DNA of 64,000 nt from Pseudobacillus wudalianchiensis (GTDB lineage: Bacteria > Bacillota > Bacilli > Bacillales > Domibacillaceae): positions 87,436 to 151,435 of the forward strand of contig NZ_MAYT01000027.1 in assembly GCF_001685015.1 (NCBI RefSeq). Direction: 5' to 3'. The notes under the pieces are model-generated. The model worked only from the letters and a program-made list of their open reading frames with translations. It made no database searches and was not told where the DNA came from. The position numbers and the translations under genes were made by a program. This document shows positions 1-8,580 of the stretch, one piece after another. Every line of letters starts with the position of its first letter. Position 1 is the stretch's first letter.

Positions 1-40
1 AGACAATGAGTAAAAACATGGTTTTCTTCCTCTTCTTTAG

Positions 41-1069
41 TTAAATTTGTAAGGCTCTTTTTTCTTTACTGCGAGCAGCTAATTCCTTTGCTGTCCGAAA
101 CGTAACAAACCTTTCACTTTGCTCATCCCATAAACGGAATTTAAGGGAGCTTAAGCTGGTTGCTAATGTGATCGTCGGTACATTTTGCAAAGGAGGCGTA
201 TGATTATGGGCTGCTTCTAACTGATAATTAGGCACGCGCGGGCTTAAATGGTGAACATGGTGAAAGCCGATATTTCCAGTCAACCATTGCAAAGGCTTCG
301 GCAGCTTGTAAAAAGAGCTGCCTTCCACAGCTGCTTTCACGTAATTCCAGTTTTCATCCTCTTTGAAATAGGAGTCTTCAAATGTATGCTGTACATAAAA
401 GAGCCAAACGCCGGCTGAACCTGCAATGAGAAAAATTGGTCCTTCTACTAACAGAAAAGCTTCCCAGCCGACTGCCCAAATGAGCAGTGAAACAATCGCT
501 ACAATTGCGATATTTGTGAAATACGTATTCAACCGTTCGTTCCAACGGGCTTCTTTGCGATTAAAACGGTTTTCAATTAAGAAAACATATGTTGGCCCTA
601 AGATAAACATGACAAACGGATTGCGATACAGCCGATAACCTAATCGCTGCCAGAAAGACGCTTCCATATATTCATCCACCGTCATAACCCAAATATCTCC
701 TGTGCCGCGTTTATCCAGATTACCGCTTGTCGCATGGTGAACGGAATGATTATGCTGCCATTGGTTATACGGGAAGAACGTTAAAATCCCTGTAATCGTT
801 CCAACAATTTTATTGGCTTTTCTGCTTTTAAAGAAAGAATAGTGACAACAATCATGGAAAATAATAAAGACCCTTGTCATGAATCCCGCACCGACTACGG
901 CTAAAGCGAGTGTCAGTAAATACGAAACAGACAAGCTTTGATAGGCAAGATACCAGACGAGACAAAAAGGAACAATTGTATTGAGCATTTGTCTGATGCT
1001 GGCTGCCGTATTTGCTTTTTCATAAGGAGCTACTTGTTTGCGCAGCCATTTTGAATTTTCTTTGTTCAT
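41..1069 (-). CDS. des: Membrane fatty acid desaturase (Des family)
   Basis: Acyl-lipid desaturase that puts a double bond into membrane fatty acids, a response to cold in Bacillus. The 342-aa protein has the three histidine boxes of the family: HDCCH at residues 72-76, HNHSVHH at 106-112, and HHVHH near residue 270. These bind the di-iron centre. Hydrophobic stretches at about 30-70 and in the middle of the protein are membrane spans. The start is ATG at 1069. The promoter has a good -10 but a poor -35 and carries DesR-like inverted repeats, so it is probably activator-dependent. No desKR genes are in the window. Family assignment is secure; the position of the double bond made is not. Confidence 0.93.
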   Translation of the reverse strand: MNKENSKWLRKQVAPYEKANTAASIRQMLNTIVPFCLVWYLAYQSLSVSYLLTLALAVVGAGFMTRVFIIFHDCCHYSFFKSRKANKIVGTITGILTFFPYNQWQHNHSVHHATSGNLDKRGTGDIWVMTVDEYMEASFWQRLGYRLYRNPFVMFILGPTYVFLIENRFNRKEARWNERLNTYFTNIAIVAIVSLLIWAVGWEAFLLVEGPIFLIAGSAGVWLFYVQHTFEDSYFKEDENWNYVKAAVEGSSFYKLPKPLQWLTGNIGFHHVHHLSPRVPNYQLEAAHNHTPPLQNVPTITLATSLSSLKFRLWDEQSERFVTFRTAKELAARSKEKRALQI

Positions 1070-1109
1070 TTAGTCTTTCCCTTTCCTCTTCATACATTTT
1101 ATTAACTCT

Positions 1110-1175
1110 ATTATAAGAAAGAATGAGAAAGTTCGGCAGTAGCACGCGTCATATGCGATATATGACAAGTGTCAT
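1110..1175 (-). promoter_or_regulatory. des promoter with DesR-like inverted repeats
   Basis: On the minus strand a TATAAT -10 lies at 1110-1115, with only TGCCGA about 17 bases upstream as -35. Just upstream is GTCATATGCGATATATGAC (1148-1166), an inverted repeat GTCATAT-N5-ATATGAC. It overlaps a second repeat, ATGACAAGTGTCAT (1162-1175). The spacing and half-site resemble the GTCAT-N5-ATGAC sites of the Bacillus subtilis thermosensing regulator DesR, recalled from family knowledge. A weak -35 next to an upstream dyad fits activation. Confidence 0.6.
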
Positions 1176-1178
1176 GCT

Positions 1179-1670
1179 TTAAATTATCGTGTCAATAAAA
1201 AACCAAATAATCATGATGAATTGAATAAGGAATTTAGCAATTGTACCGCTCAGGAAACCAACAAATGTAGCGAATCCAACCATCATGGCTTTTTTAGCAT
1301 CTTTTTGGATAAGAAGCTCTGTTACGAAAACAGCCGCAAACGGAACGAGCAAAATGCCGAATGGCGGAAAAACAAATGAGCCCACAATGACGGCAAGACC
1401 CGCTATTCTTTCCCCCCATTTGGATCCTCCATACCTTTTAACAAAATAACTATTCGCCAAAATATCGGCTGTGATAATTAAAACGGTAAACATCCCCATT
1501 GCCAGCCAAAAAATGACGGATAGTTCCTCGTGATTAATGCCAAAATGATAAAGTAAAAATCCACCCCATAGCAATAAGATGGAAGGGATAATAGGGAAAA
1601 TCAAACCGGCAAAGCTAGCAATAAATAAAACAACAATGCCGACCCAGGCAACAGCCTCCATCATACTCAC
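1179..1670 (-). CDS. DUF456 family membrane protein
   Basis: A 163-aa, very hydrophobic protein with about four membrane spans, including a glycine-rich segment in the middle (near GGSKWGERIAGLAVIVGS). It matches the DUF456 family, similar to YqgC of Bacillus subtilis. No catalytic motif is visible and the function is unknown. Its start overlaps the stop of the upstream glycosylase gene by four bases, so the two are probably translated together. Nothing in the sequence connects its job to DNA repair. Confidence 0.8.
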   Translation of the reverse strand: MSMMEAVAWVGIVVLFIASFAGLIFPIIPSILLLWGGFLLYHFGINHEELSVIFWLAMGMFTVLIITADILANSYFVKRYGGSKWGERIAGLAVIVGSFVFPPFGILLVPFAAVFVTELLIQKDAKKAMMVGFATFVGFLSGTIAKFLIQFIMIIWFFIDTII

Positions 1671-2185
1671 CTCTCCTTTCCTTCATGAATATACTGGGGA
1701 AGTTCCTTGTAAATCGCTATAATTTCGTCAATCTTCATCCTGACGAGGCCGCTAGAAGAAGGGGCGACGAAGTCAAGCACTCCCGGTACGATTGACTCAG
1801 CCTGCATCCCCCAAGGAACCTTTTTCCTTCCGCTGTATTGCTGGTACACTCCTTTGCCGACAAAACAGACAATCCGTGGTTTATAAAGGGAAATTTTCTT
1901 TTTTAATCTCTCTCTTCCTTCATCGTATTCTTCTTTCGTTATTTCTTCGGCATTTCGTGTTGGCCGTGCTACGATATTTGTCAGGCCATATCCTATATTT
2001 AATAAAGAAGCATCTTCTTCGGAAGAGTATTTCCTTTCCGTTAACCCAGCTCTATGTAGAATCGTCCAAAAGCGATTATGAGGATTGGCAAAATGGTGGC
2101 CAGTTTCACCGGAACGAAGGCTTGGATTAAATCCAACAAATAAAATGTCAAGGTCCTCTCGCAAATGATCTCTTATCGGTTCCAA
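1667..2185 (-). CDS. mug: Mismatch-specific DNA glycosylase (Mug/TDG family)
   Basis: Removes uracil or thymine mispaired with guanine. The 172-aa protein has the family's N-terminal GFNPS motif (residues 18-22; GINPG in Escherichia coli Mug), then the insertion-loop region GHHFANPHNRFW and the LTNIVARPT segment. The C-terminal part contains VAPSSSGLVR, matching the minor-groove intercalation region. Length is normal for the family. It overlaps the DUF456 gene downstream by four bases. A cytoplasmic base-excision repair enzyme; related uracil glycosylase families are a less likely alternative because of the NPS motif and overall pattern. Confidence 0.88.
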   Translation of the reverse strand: MEPIRDHLREDLDILFVGFNPSLRSGETGHHFANPHNRFWTILHRAGLTERKYSSEEDASLLNIGYGLTNIVARPTRNAEEITKEEYDEGRERLKKKISLYKPRIVCFVGKGVYQQYSGRKKVPWGMQAESIVPGVLDFVAPSSSGLVRMKIDEIIAIYKELPQYIHEGKER

Positions 2186-2282
2186 CTTCTCACTCCCTTT
2201 GTATCAAAATGTTTGATGTTTACCGAATGGTTTATTTACCCGTTTAGTATACGTAAAAGAAAGAAAATGGTTTCAAATAAGA

Positions 2283-2307
2283 AAAACCGGACGCTTTTAC
2301 GCCCGGC
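2283..2307 (-). terminator. Terminator after the amidinohydrolase gene
   Basis: GC-rich hairpin (CCGG-a-CG ... CG-c-CCGG) followed on the minus strand by a T run (GGTTTTTC). It lies just past the stop of the gene at 2314. Confidence 0.7.
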
Positions 2308-2313
2308 TCTTCT

Positions 2314-3171
2314 CTATCCACGCAGCAACGGCATTGTGCAGCACCGGAATGATCCTCCCGACTTAATAATTTCGGTGATGTCTACTTCAATGACAGTGTA
2401 CCCTCTCTTAGTAAGCTGCTCATTCACTTCTTTATTGATCGGTAAGCTGAATACTTTTTTGCCGCCAATGGAAAGCACATTTGTCCCAAGGGAAAACTGT
2501 TCCTCTTCTGACACTTCAATAAGACGGAACCTCTCCCCTAATAATTTTCTTTCCCGATCGTTAAGCGCTTTTGGAAAGATTAACGCTTCATTTGGGGATA
2601 GAATGTTAAACACACAATCTAAATGTAAATATTTTTCATTGAAAGGGATTGGAATAATTTCATAATCAGGCAGTTGCGTTTGGAGCTCCTTAACGGCTTT
2701 TTCATCCGTTCGGCTGCTGATGCCTATATAAATGGTGTGGCCATTAACGATCACATCGCCGCCTTCAATCGTTCCTTCTGTTGATTGGCAATAAGAAATG
2801 TGTTCCTGATCGAGCCAATTTTTTAGTATTTCCTCTTCACCGCGACGGATACCGCTTGCCATACCAGCGATAAATACCTGATCACCGATAGTAAATCCAA
2901 TATCTCGTGTAAATACTTGCTCAGGATATGCTGGGTGTGGCGGCAGCTCCATTACTTCAATGCCATGCTGCTGAAGAAGATGGGAAAACTGCCGATGCTG
3001 CTTTAATGCCCGCTTTACCTGAATATTTTCTTCTTTAAATTGTTCTTGAGTTTCATTAATAATTTCTTTAATCGCCATATATTGCGGCTGGCAGAGCAAT
3101 ACCTTGCGCAGCCGCTCATATTCACTGTTGCAAGAAGTGACAGGCTGACTTTGTCTTGAAGCTAATGTCAT
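2314..3171 (-). CDS. Amidinotransferase-fold hydrolase, dimethylarginine dimethylaminohydrolase-like
   Basis: A 285-aa member of the guanidino-group modifying superfamily (arginine deiminase, DDAH, amidinotransferase), similar to YkgA of Bacillus subtilis. Family landmarks are FTRD near residue 89, EGGD near 136, the catalytic histidine in YLHLDCVFN near 187, and the C-terminal nucleophile in SFRCCTMPL. These residues carry thiouronium chemistry on guanidine substrates. The substrate cannot be read from the sequence; methylated arginine, arginine or a related compound are all possible. The gene stands alone with its own terminator. Confidence 0.85.
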   Translation of the reverse strand: MTLASRQSQPVTSCNSEYERLRKVLLCQPQYMAIKEIINETQEQFKEENIQVKRALKQHRQFSHLLQQHGIEVMELPPHPAYPEQVFTRDIGFTIGDQVFIAGMASGIRRGEEEILKNWLDQEHISYCQSTEGTIEGGDVIVNGHTIYIGISSRTDEKAVKELQTQLPDYEIIPIPFNEKYLHLDCVFNILSPNEALIFPKALNDRERKLLGERFRLIEVSEEEQFSLGTNVLSIGGKKVFSLPINKEVNEQLTKRGYTVIEVDITEIIKSGGSFRCCTMPLLRG

Positions 3172-3265
3172 GATCTTCCTCCTGAGAACCTAGTTTATAT
3201 GTTCTGTATTCCCTGAAAGGGATAGAGACTAAACCAGTGCTCTCTTAAAGAACAATGACGGTTTG

Positions 3266-5845
3266 TTAACTAAACTTTTTCTTTCGGCCATATTTCTTTT
3301 TTTGTTTGGAAACATGGCAGTCATCGCAAATTTGGTATCGAAAATGAGAAGGCAGCTTTTTTCCGCACATTCTGCAAGTTTTGCCTTTACCCGTTTCCCC
3401 AGATTGTAAATGTTTATGAACTTCATCGCTTATCATGTGGCGCAGCCGCTCCCAATAGATCGCTTCTGTTTGCCGGCCGAGCCGGTATAAAAATAAAAGA
3501 TGTAAACCAATGGCTTTATAAGATAGCTCTAAATCTTCAAGATTCCCTCTTTTTACAATAGGTTCAGGAAGATCCATCCCATTAACGAGTGCTTGCATTG
3601 TTGCTACCCATTGTTTTGTCATGCCGGGTTCCTTTGTAGAAAATGGGAGATGCAAAAAGCCATATAGGTCAATCATTGGCATCCGCGCTTCAATTTCACT
3701 GCCTTGGATAATTTCGTATAGATAGCGCTCTTGAGAAAGAGCGGCTTTCTTTGTTCCTTTTGGGCTCTTGAATCGGTGCCACAATTCGAAAAATATACCG
3801 AGGTCGCGATAATAGCGCTGAAAACGTTCGAAAACAGCCGCTGTCGGGGCAATGGCAAATGTTCGGACCGGCTCGTCTTCTTTTTCAAGCAAATAAGTCA
3901 TCTTTTTAACGTCAGAAGTGAAAGCGACCTTTCCGACAGGATAAATCCCTTTTCTTCCGGCACGTCCAGCAATCTGCTTCACTTCCTGCGATGTGAGCAG
4001 CCTTCTTCGTGTGCCATCGAATTTTTCATTTTTTAAAAAGACGATACGCTGGATAGGTAAATTTAACCCCATTCCAATGGCGTCCGTTGATACAATGACA
4101 GACGTCTTCCCTTCAATAAACTGCTGCATCTGCTTTTTTCTCGTTTCCGGCGGCATGCTGCCGTAGATCATGCTGACGGAAAAACGATTTCTCCTTAGCT
4201 TGGCTGCTGTTTCCAATACTTCTTTTCTCGAAAAACAAACGAGCGCATCCCCTTTAGCTGTATCGGTTAATTTAAAAGGGGCTGGTTCTACCTTCAGTGG
4301 AATGTCACGGCTGTATTCATGAAGCTCGTATTCATTATCACCGAGAAGCTGGATGAGCATGTTTTTCATATTTCGGCTGGCGATAATATGCACTTCAGCG
4401 GCACGGGCACCAGTAATGGCTTTGTACCAGGAGAAACCACGGTCTTTATCAGCAATCATTTGTGCTTCATCAATGACGACAACATCGTATAGGTCTTTTT
4501 CATGAAACATTTCTACCGTACAGGAAGCGTGACGGGCGTTTGGCTGCACCTTCTCCTCTTCACCTGTTTTTAAGGAGCACATGATCCCTTCTTTGTTTAA
4601 TTTTTCATATACTTCAAGTGCTAAAAGACGGAGTGGCGCAAGATAAAGGCCACTTTCGGCTTTTTTCATTCTTTGAAGTGCCCGGTGGGTTTTACCAGTA
4701 TTCGTTTCACCGATATGAAGAATGTAATGCACGTTTCTTTCGGAGGGAGGATGATAAGCTTGCCCAAAAATTTCTTCAATTTGTCTTTCTTCTTCGTCTT
4801 GTCTGCGTTTGATTTCTGCGAGTCTTTTTTCTTTCTTTTGTTCTCTTTCTGCCCGTTGCTGATCATACAGCTCTTGCTGTACAGCTTCATCATGTGGCAT
4901 GGACGCAATGACCAGAAGGTGGTCTACTAATTCCTCATTCAATTCTTCAAAGAATTCCCAAACCATTCCTGAAAGAAGGTGATCCACTAAGTCATAAAGA
5001 CTATCAGCCGCAAGGAATTCTCCATATGCCTGTTGATACTGTTCTTTCAAGCGGTCAGGAAGACTAGATAAAATTTCCTCTAACGCTAAATCAAATACGC
5101 ATTCTGCCGCATGCTGTTCATATAGCGAATGGTAGGTTTCATACTCAAATTCCCAATTCCAGGACTTCTCAATGCCCCCTGTTAGTTCTGTGAAGAAATC
5201 TCCGGCTGTTTCATAGTCCTTTGCATCGAATGTGCCGTCTTCGATTAGCTGTTCTTCAAGAGCAGCAGGATCGATCGGATAAAACCTTGTTTGTTCCTGA
5301 AGATCTTTTTCTAGACGGACTGCCATAGCTTGTCTAAACGACAAGTACAATAACTCTTTCTTTTCTCCTAGAAGCTTCTCTGTTTCCGTCTCGATTAAAT
5401 CATGAACGGCTTGCTTTTCTTTCTCCTGGCGTTTTTGATCCTGCTCAGCTAGAAAGCAAGAGCGGGCTTTTTCATAGAGGTCCCGCCACGAATCAGCAGA
5501 AAGGGCTCCATATTTTTCATTCAGCCATTGCATTGTATCAAATGGTCCATAGCTTCTAATTTCATTACGAAATAGTTGATTAATCAGTTTTTTCGCTACA
5601 TCTTTCGTCACGAAGCCTTTCTCTCTTAAAAACGTCCGCTTTTCCTTGCTCGTTAGTTCATTGGAAGCCTTGTTTAGCCACACGTTTAACCAAATTTGTT
5701 GAATGTATAACTCTCGGTGCTTTACATACTCTTTAAACAAGGGCATGTGGTCTTTGTTTCCGAGATAAGCAAAAAGATCATCGTGAACTTTTTGCTTTGT
5801 ATGAGAGATGGCGTCTGAATAGATATTGGAAAAATTATTCATCAT
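3266..5845 (-). CDS. SUV3-type DEAD/H-box RNA helicase
   Basis: An 859-aa ATP-dependent helicase. The N-terminal 360 residues are highly charged and partly coiled coil (many E, K and Q). The helicase core follows: Walker A in GETNTGKTHRAL (about 375), motif Ia APLRLLALEVY, motif II DEAQM (about 455), then STDAIGMGLNLP and QIAGRAGRKG near 580-620. The Ia and VI sequences are typical of mitochondrial SUV3 (SUPV3L1) helicases rather than DEAD-box CshA or DbpA proteins. A C-terminal CRMCGKKL...CDDC pattern probably binds zinc. The start is the first of two ATG codons behind AAAGGAAACG. Its role in Bacillus is not known; RNA decay is inferred from the family. Confidence 0.8.
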   Translation of the reverse strand: MMNNFSNIYSDAISHTKQKVHDDLFAYLGNKDHMPLFKEYVKHRELYIQQIWLNVWLNKASNELTSKEKRTFLREKGFVTKDVAKKLINQLFRNEIRSYGPFDTMQWLNEKYGALSADSWRDLYEKARSCFLAEQDQKRQEKEKQAVHDLIETETEKLLGEKKELLYLSFRQAMAVRLEKDLQEQTRFYPIDPAALEEQLIEDGTFDAKDYETAGDFFTELTGGIEKSWNWEFEYETYHSLYEQHAAECVFDLALEEILSSLPDRLKEQYQQAYGEFLAADSLYDLVDHLLSGMVWEFFEELNEELVDHLLVIASMPHDEAVQQELYDQQRAEREQKKEKRLAEIKRRQDEEERQIEEIFGQAYHPPSERNVHYILHIGETNTGKTHRALQRMKKAESGLYLAPLRLLALEVYEKLNKEGIMCSLKTGEEEKVQPNARHASCTVEMFHEKDLYDVVVIDEAQMIADKDRGFSWYKAITGARAAEVHIIASRNMKNMLIQLLGDNEYELHEYSRDIPLKVEPAPFKLTDTAKGDALVCFSRKEVLETAAKLRRNRFSVSMIYGSMPPETRKKQMQQFIEGKTSVIVSTDAIGMGLNLPIQRIVFLKNEKFDGTRRRLLTSQEVKQIAGRAGRKGIYPVGKVAFTSDVKKMTYLLEKEDEPVRTFAIAPTAAVFERFQRYYRDLGIFFELWHRFKSPKGTKKAALSQERYLYEIIQGSEIEARMPMIDLYGFLHLPFSTKEPGMTKQWVATMQALVNGMDLPEPIVKRGNLEDLELSYKAIGLHLLFLYRLGRQTEAIYWERLRHMISDEVHKHLQSGETGKGKTCRMCGKKLPSHFRYQICDDCHVSKQKKKYGRKKKFS

Positions 5846-5914
5846 CGTTTCCTTTCATGTTGTTTATTTGTTGAAGAACAAGGAGCAATAATAAAGAGGA
5901 GAAGCTCGTTCTTG

Positions 5915-5943
5915 TTGGCAAATCTCGAACGTTGGGGTATAAT
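5915..5943 (+). promoter_or_regulatory. Strong promoter of the antitoxin RNA
   Basis: TTGGCA (5915-5920), a 17-base spacer, then a perfect TATAAT (5938-5943). It points toward the toxin gene from its 3' side, with a start site expected near 5950. No open reading frame follows, only a structured stretch ending in a terminator. Confidence 0.75.
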
Positions 5944-5949
5944 CTAGGA

Positions 5950-6093
5950 GAAAACACATATTTTAAAGAGACCGTTTCGATGCTGGGCACATCGAAACGG
6001 CTATGCAATAGCAGGTCCCTTCTAGGGGATCAGCATCTAACATGCTAAAACCGCCGGAGCTGGGTAAACTCAAGGGCGGTTTTAGTCTTTTTT
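5950..6093 (+). ncRNA. Putative antisense antitoxin RNA of a type I toxin-antitoxin locus
   Basis: About 145 bases between a strong promoter and a strong terminator, with no coding potential. It contains a perfect 11-bp hairpin (CCGTTTCGATG at 5972-5982 with its complement at 5990-6000). It ends in a perfect 11-bp stem (CTAAAACCGCC at 6045-6055 with 6075-6085) followed by TCTTTTTT. The RNA is complementary to the 3' part of the toxin mRNA and to the last codons of the toxin. This convergent, 3'-overlapping layout matches bsrG/SR4 and bsrE/SR5. Transcription itself is inferred. Confidence 0.65.
6075..6093 (+). terminator. Terminator of the antitoxin RNA
   Basis: Right arm and T run of the perfect 11-bp stem whose left arm is CTAAAACCGCC at 6045-6055. 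The run TCTTTTTT follows directly on the plus strand. No comparable T run follows on the minus strand. Confidence 0.75.
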
Positions 6094-6165
6094 ATGGAAT
6101 GACAAAATCGACACGACTAAGCCTGCAAAAGCGACTGCAAACATGAGTGTTTCAAACGTTGTCAT
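6082..6165 (-). CDS. Type I toxin peptide, putative holin-like family
   Basis: A 27-aa open reading frame, MTTFETLMFAVAFAGLVVS followed by ILSFHKKD. It has one membrane span (about residues 5-23) and a basic tail. This is the form of the Bacillus holin-like toxins such as BsrE/BsrH, which share an M-S/T-x-F-E/Q-x-L-M start and act on the membrane. The ribosome binding site GGAGGTGAT sits 8 bases before ATG. In the mRNA leader that site can pair with CTCCTCC (plus strand 6193-6199), which would hide it. Family resemblance and layout are strong; toxicity is inferred. Confidence 0.75.
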   Translation of the reverse strand: MTTFETLMFAVAFAGLVVSILSFHKKD

Positions 6166-6172
6166 ACGGCAT

Positions 6173-6250
6173 CACCTCCCTCCTTTTTCATTGGAGGAGT
6201 GTGCCGACCACCCTTGAGAAGCCTATTCTATTGCTTGTTTCATTATACCA
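6173..6250 (-). promoter_or_regulatory. Toxin promoter (extended -10) and leader hairpin
   Basis: On the minus strand TGGTATAAT (plus 6242-6250) is an extended -10 element with no good -35. It gives a leader of about 70 bases. In that leader CTCCTCC (6193-6199) can pair with the Shine-Dalgarno region (GGAGGGAGG, 6174-6184), a common way to keep type I toxin messages poorly translated. Confidence 0.6.
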
Positions 6251-6460
6251 TAACGATAAATAGAACACACGTTCCTTAGTTGCATTTTTTTAAAATTTAT
6301 AAATAATTTTCCAGGTTTACAGATGAAGGTGAAAGAGATACTCCTTTCAGTTTATTATGAAGCGTATGTACATAAATTAACCATCACACTACAAATCACA
6401 AAGAGCTCTAGCTATTCGAGTGGCTAGAGCTCTTTACGATGGAGTTCGACTTTGTGGTGG

Positions 6461-6799
6461 TCACTGCTCTTTTTTTCCGTCACTCAATTGGTCCAGCATG
6501 CTGACAGTATCAATCAAGTGGTTATTAAAGATTTGGCGCGCAATCCTTAATAAATCAATGATCATTGAATCTCTTAAGGAATATACGACACGATTCCCAT
6601 CTTTCGTACCATATACGATGTTTTTGCTGCGCAGTACACTTAGCTGCTGAGAGACAGCAGAGCCTTCAGAACCGATCGCTGTCTGAATTTCATTAACATT
6701 TTTATCTCCTTCCGCCAACAGTTCTAAAATACGGATGCGCAGCGGATGAGAAAGAGCTTTAAAAAAATCTGCTTTAAATTGTTGTAAATCTACATTCAT
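6461..6799 (-). CDS. ArsR-family transcriptional regulator
   Basis: A 112-aa winged-helix regulator. The ArsR/SmtB core spans residues 8-90: FFKALSHPLRIRILELLAEGDKNVNEI, then the recognition helix region EGSAVSQQLSVLRSKNIV and the wing GTKDGNRVVYSL. The usual metal-binding ELCVCDL motif is absent (here VNEIQTAIG), so it probably does not sense arsenic or cadmium in the classical way. It lies 17 bases after the SulP transporter gene and is surely co-transcribed with it. It is therefore the likely repressor acting at the 44-bp palindrome upstream of that gene. The signal is unknown; an anion or redox signal is possible. Confidence 0.88.
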   Translation of the reverse strand: MNVDLQQFKADFFKALSHPLRIRILELLAEGDKNVNEIQTAIGSEGSAVSQQLSVLRSKNIVYGTKDGNRVVYSLRDSMIIDLLRIARQIFNNHLIDTVSMLDQLSDGKKEQ

Positions 6800-6816
6800 T
6801 TCTTTTCACCATTCTT

Positions 6817-8562
6817 TTAAGCTAAAAGTCCTTTGTCAGTTTTTTTCTCCTTTTTTGTGTCAACAGAAAGCTCTGCGCACTCATAGAAAGCATATTGCTT
6901 ACAGCCAAGGCACTTGTTCTTATCCAACTTAGTTAAAGCAAAATCGATCGCTTCGCCTGTGTGAGAAAAAATATGATTTGCCCCGATCATATCAAATAAT
7001 TTTGTCCGTTTCATAACATCCATTAGCTGAGGCTGCATGCCTGAAATTAAAACGAGCCCGCCGTGTTTGTGAAAATCTTTCACAATGCTTGCTAAAATAG
7101 CCTCTCCAGTTGTATCCATATATGGAACTTTGCTCAACCTCAATATTAACACATTTGGACGGTAATGTATGGCCCCCATGATTGAATGCTCAAATAACTG
7201 AGCGGCTCCGAAGAAAAGCGGGCCTTCTACAGTGAAAAGACTGATTTGTGGGCAGTCGTGTCCTTCTTCTGCAATAACCGGACGCACCTTTTTATCAGTT
7301 GGATCAGGCAAAACCTGATCAATTTTAAGAGAGGTACTCATCCGTCTTACAAAAAGGATAAGCGACATGAGTAAGCCCACTTCTACAGCAATCGTTAAGT
7401 TGGCGAAGATAGTGAGAATAAAAGTAGTGAACAGAATAAAGGAATCGCTTGTTTTGGTTAGTAGGACGCGTGAAAATTCCTTGCGCTCACTCATATTCCA
7501 AGCAACGACCATTAAAATAGGTGCCATGCTTGCCAAAGGAATAGCAGAAGCATATGGAGCTAAAAGTACGAGTACGAGCAAAACGGCCAAGCCATGGATG
7601 ACCCCCGACATAGGAGAGACGGCGCCGTTTTTAATATTTGTCGCTGTCCTAGCGATGGCTCCAGTCGCTGCAATTCCTCCAAATAAAGGGGTAATGATGT
7701 TGGCCACTCCCTGTCCCATCAGTTCTCGGTTGCTGTTATGTTTCGTTCCAGTCATTCCATCTGCTACCACTGCCGATAACAATGATTCAATCGCTCCAAG
7801 AACAGCAATTGTAAACGCAGGTCCAAGTAACAAGTGAATTTTTTCCAGCGTAAACTGCGGCATATGAAAACGAGGCAGCGAGTTCGGTATTTCCCCAAAA
7901 GTAGAAGCAATCGTGGCTACCTGCCCAGGAAAAAAATAAGCCGCTATTATACTTGAAACGAGAAGACCAATTAATGGACTTGGAATTTTAGGTAAAAATT
8001 TAGGTGTGACAATGATAAAAAAGAAACAAATAAGAGCCGTTGTTACACTGTATAAATTGATCGTGTCTAAATGAAGGAAGATTTCTTTCATATTAGAAAG
8101 AAAGTCCTCATGCTGTTTAATATGGCTAAGCCCTAAAAAGTTAGCCATCTGTCCGGTAAAAATAATAACCGCGATTCCTGAAGTAAAGCCAATGATAACC
8201 GGGCGGGGAATAAATTTGATTAATGATCCTAATTTAAGTGCCCCCATTAAGAGCAGCAGAACACCCGCCATAAATCCAGCAATCAGCAGATTTTCATATC
8301 CGTAAGCCATCACGATTCCAAGCAGAACAGGAACAAAAGCCCCTGTCGGACCGCCAATTTGATATTTCGAGCCTCCAAATATAGAAATGAGAATGCCGGC
8401 AATGATCGTTGTGTAAATGCCGTATTCAGGCTTTACGCCAGAAGCAATCGCAAAGGCCATCCCGAGCGGCAGTGCGATGACTCCCACAATGATGCCTGCT
8501 AACAGGTCCTTTCGGAAATGATGACTGGAATAGTTGCTAAAAAAGCGTAACAACGGACTCAA
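6817..8562 (-). CDS. SulP-family anion permease with STAS domain
   Basis: A 581-aa SulP/SLC26 transporter that moves sulfate, bicarbonate or a similar anion. The N-terminal two-thirds are 10-12 membrane spans with the signature near residues 20-70 (GIIVGVIALPLGMAFAIASG, then GSKYQIGGPTGAF). A cytoplasmic STAS domain follows at about 430-545 (VLILRLSKVPYMDTTGEAIL). The last 35 residues carry a cysteine cluster (CLGCKQYAFYEC) and a lysine-rich tail. ArsR follows directly. A 44-bp perfect palindrome overlaps the promoter. The substrate cannot be told from the sequence. Confidence 0.9.
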   Translation of the reverse strand: MSPLLRFFSNYSSHHFRKDLLAGIIVGVIALPLGMAFAIASGVKPEYGIYTTIIAGILISIFGGSKYQIGGPTGAFVPVLLGIVMAYGYENLLIAGFMAGVLLLLMGALKLGSLIKFIPRPVIIGFTSGIAVIIFTGQMANFLGLSHIKQHEDFLSNMKEIFLHLDTINLYSVTTALICFFFIIVTPKFLPKIPSPLIGLLVSSIIAAYFFPGQVATIASTFGEIPNSLPRFHMPQFTLEKIHLLLGPAFTIAVLGAIESLLSAVVADGMTGTKHNSNRELMGQGVANIITPLFGGIAATGAIARTATNIKNGAVSPMSGVIHGLAVLLVLVLLAPYASAIPLASMAPILMVVAWNMSERKEFSRVLLTKTSDSFILFTTFILTIFANLTIAVEVGLLMSLILFVRRMSTSLKIDQVLPDPTDKKVRPVIAEEGHDCPQISLFTVEGPLFFGAAQLFEHSIMGAIHYRPNVLILRLSKVPYMDTTGEAILASIVKDFHKHGGLVLISGMQPQLMDVMKRTKLFDMIGANHIFSHTGEAIDFALTKLDKNKCLGCKQYAFYECAELSVDTKKEKKTDKGLLA

Positions 8563-8580
8563 CGTAACCCCTTCTTTTCT

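Noticed and set aside
7367-7837. 156-codon plus-strand frame inside the SulP gene
   Set aside because: Antisense shadow; low-complexity composition and no start signal.
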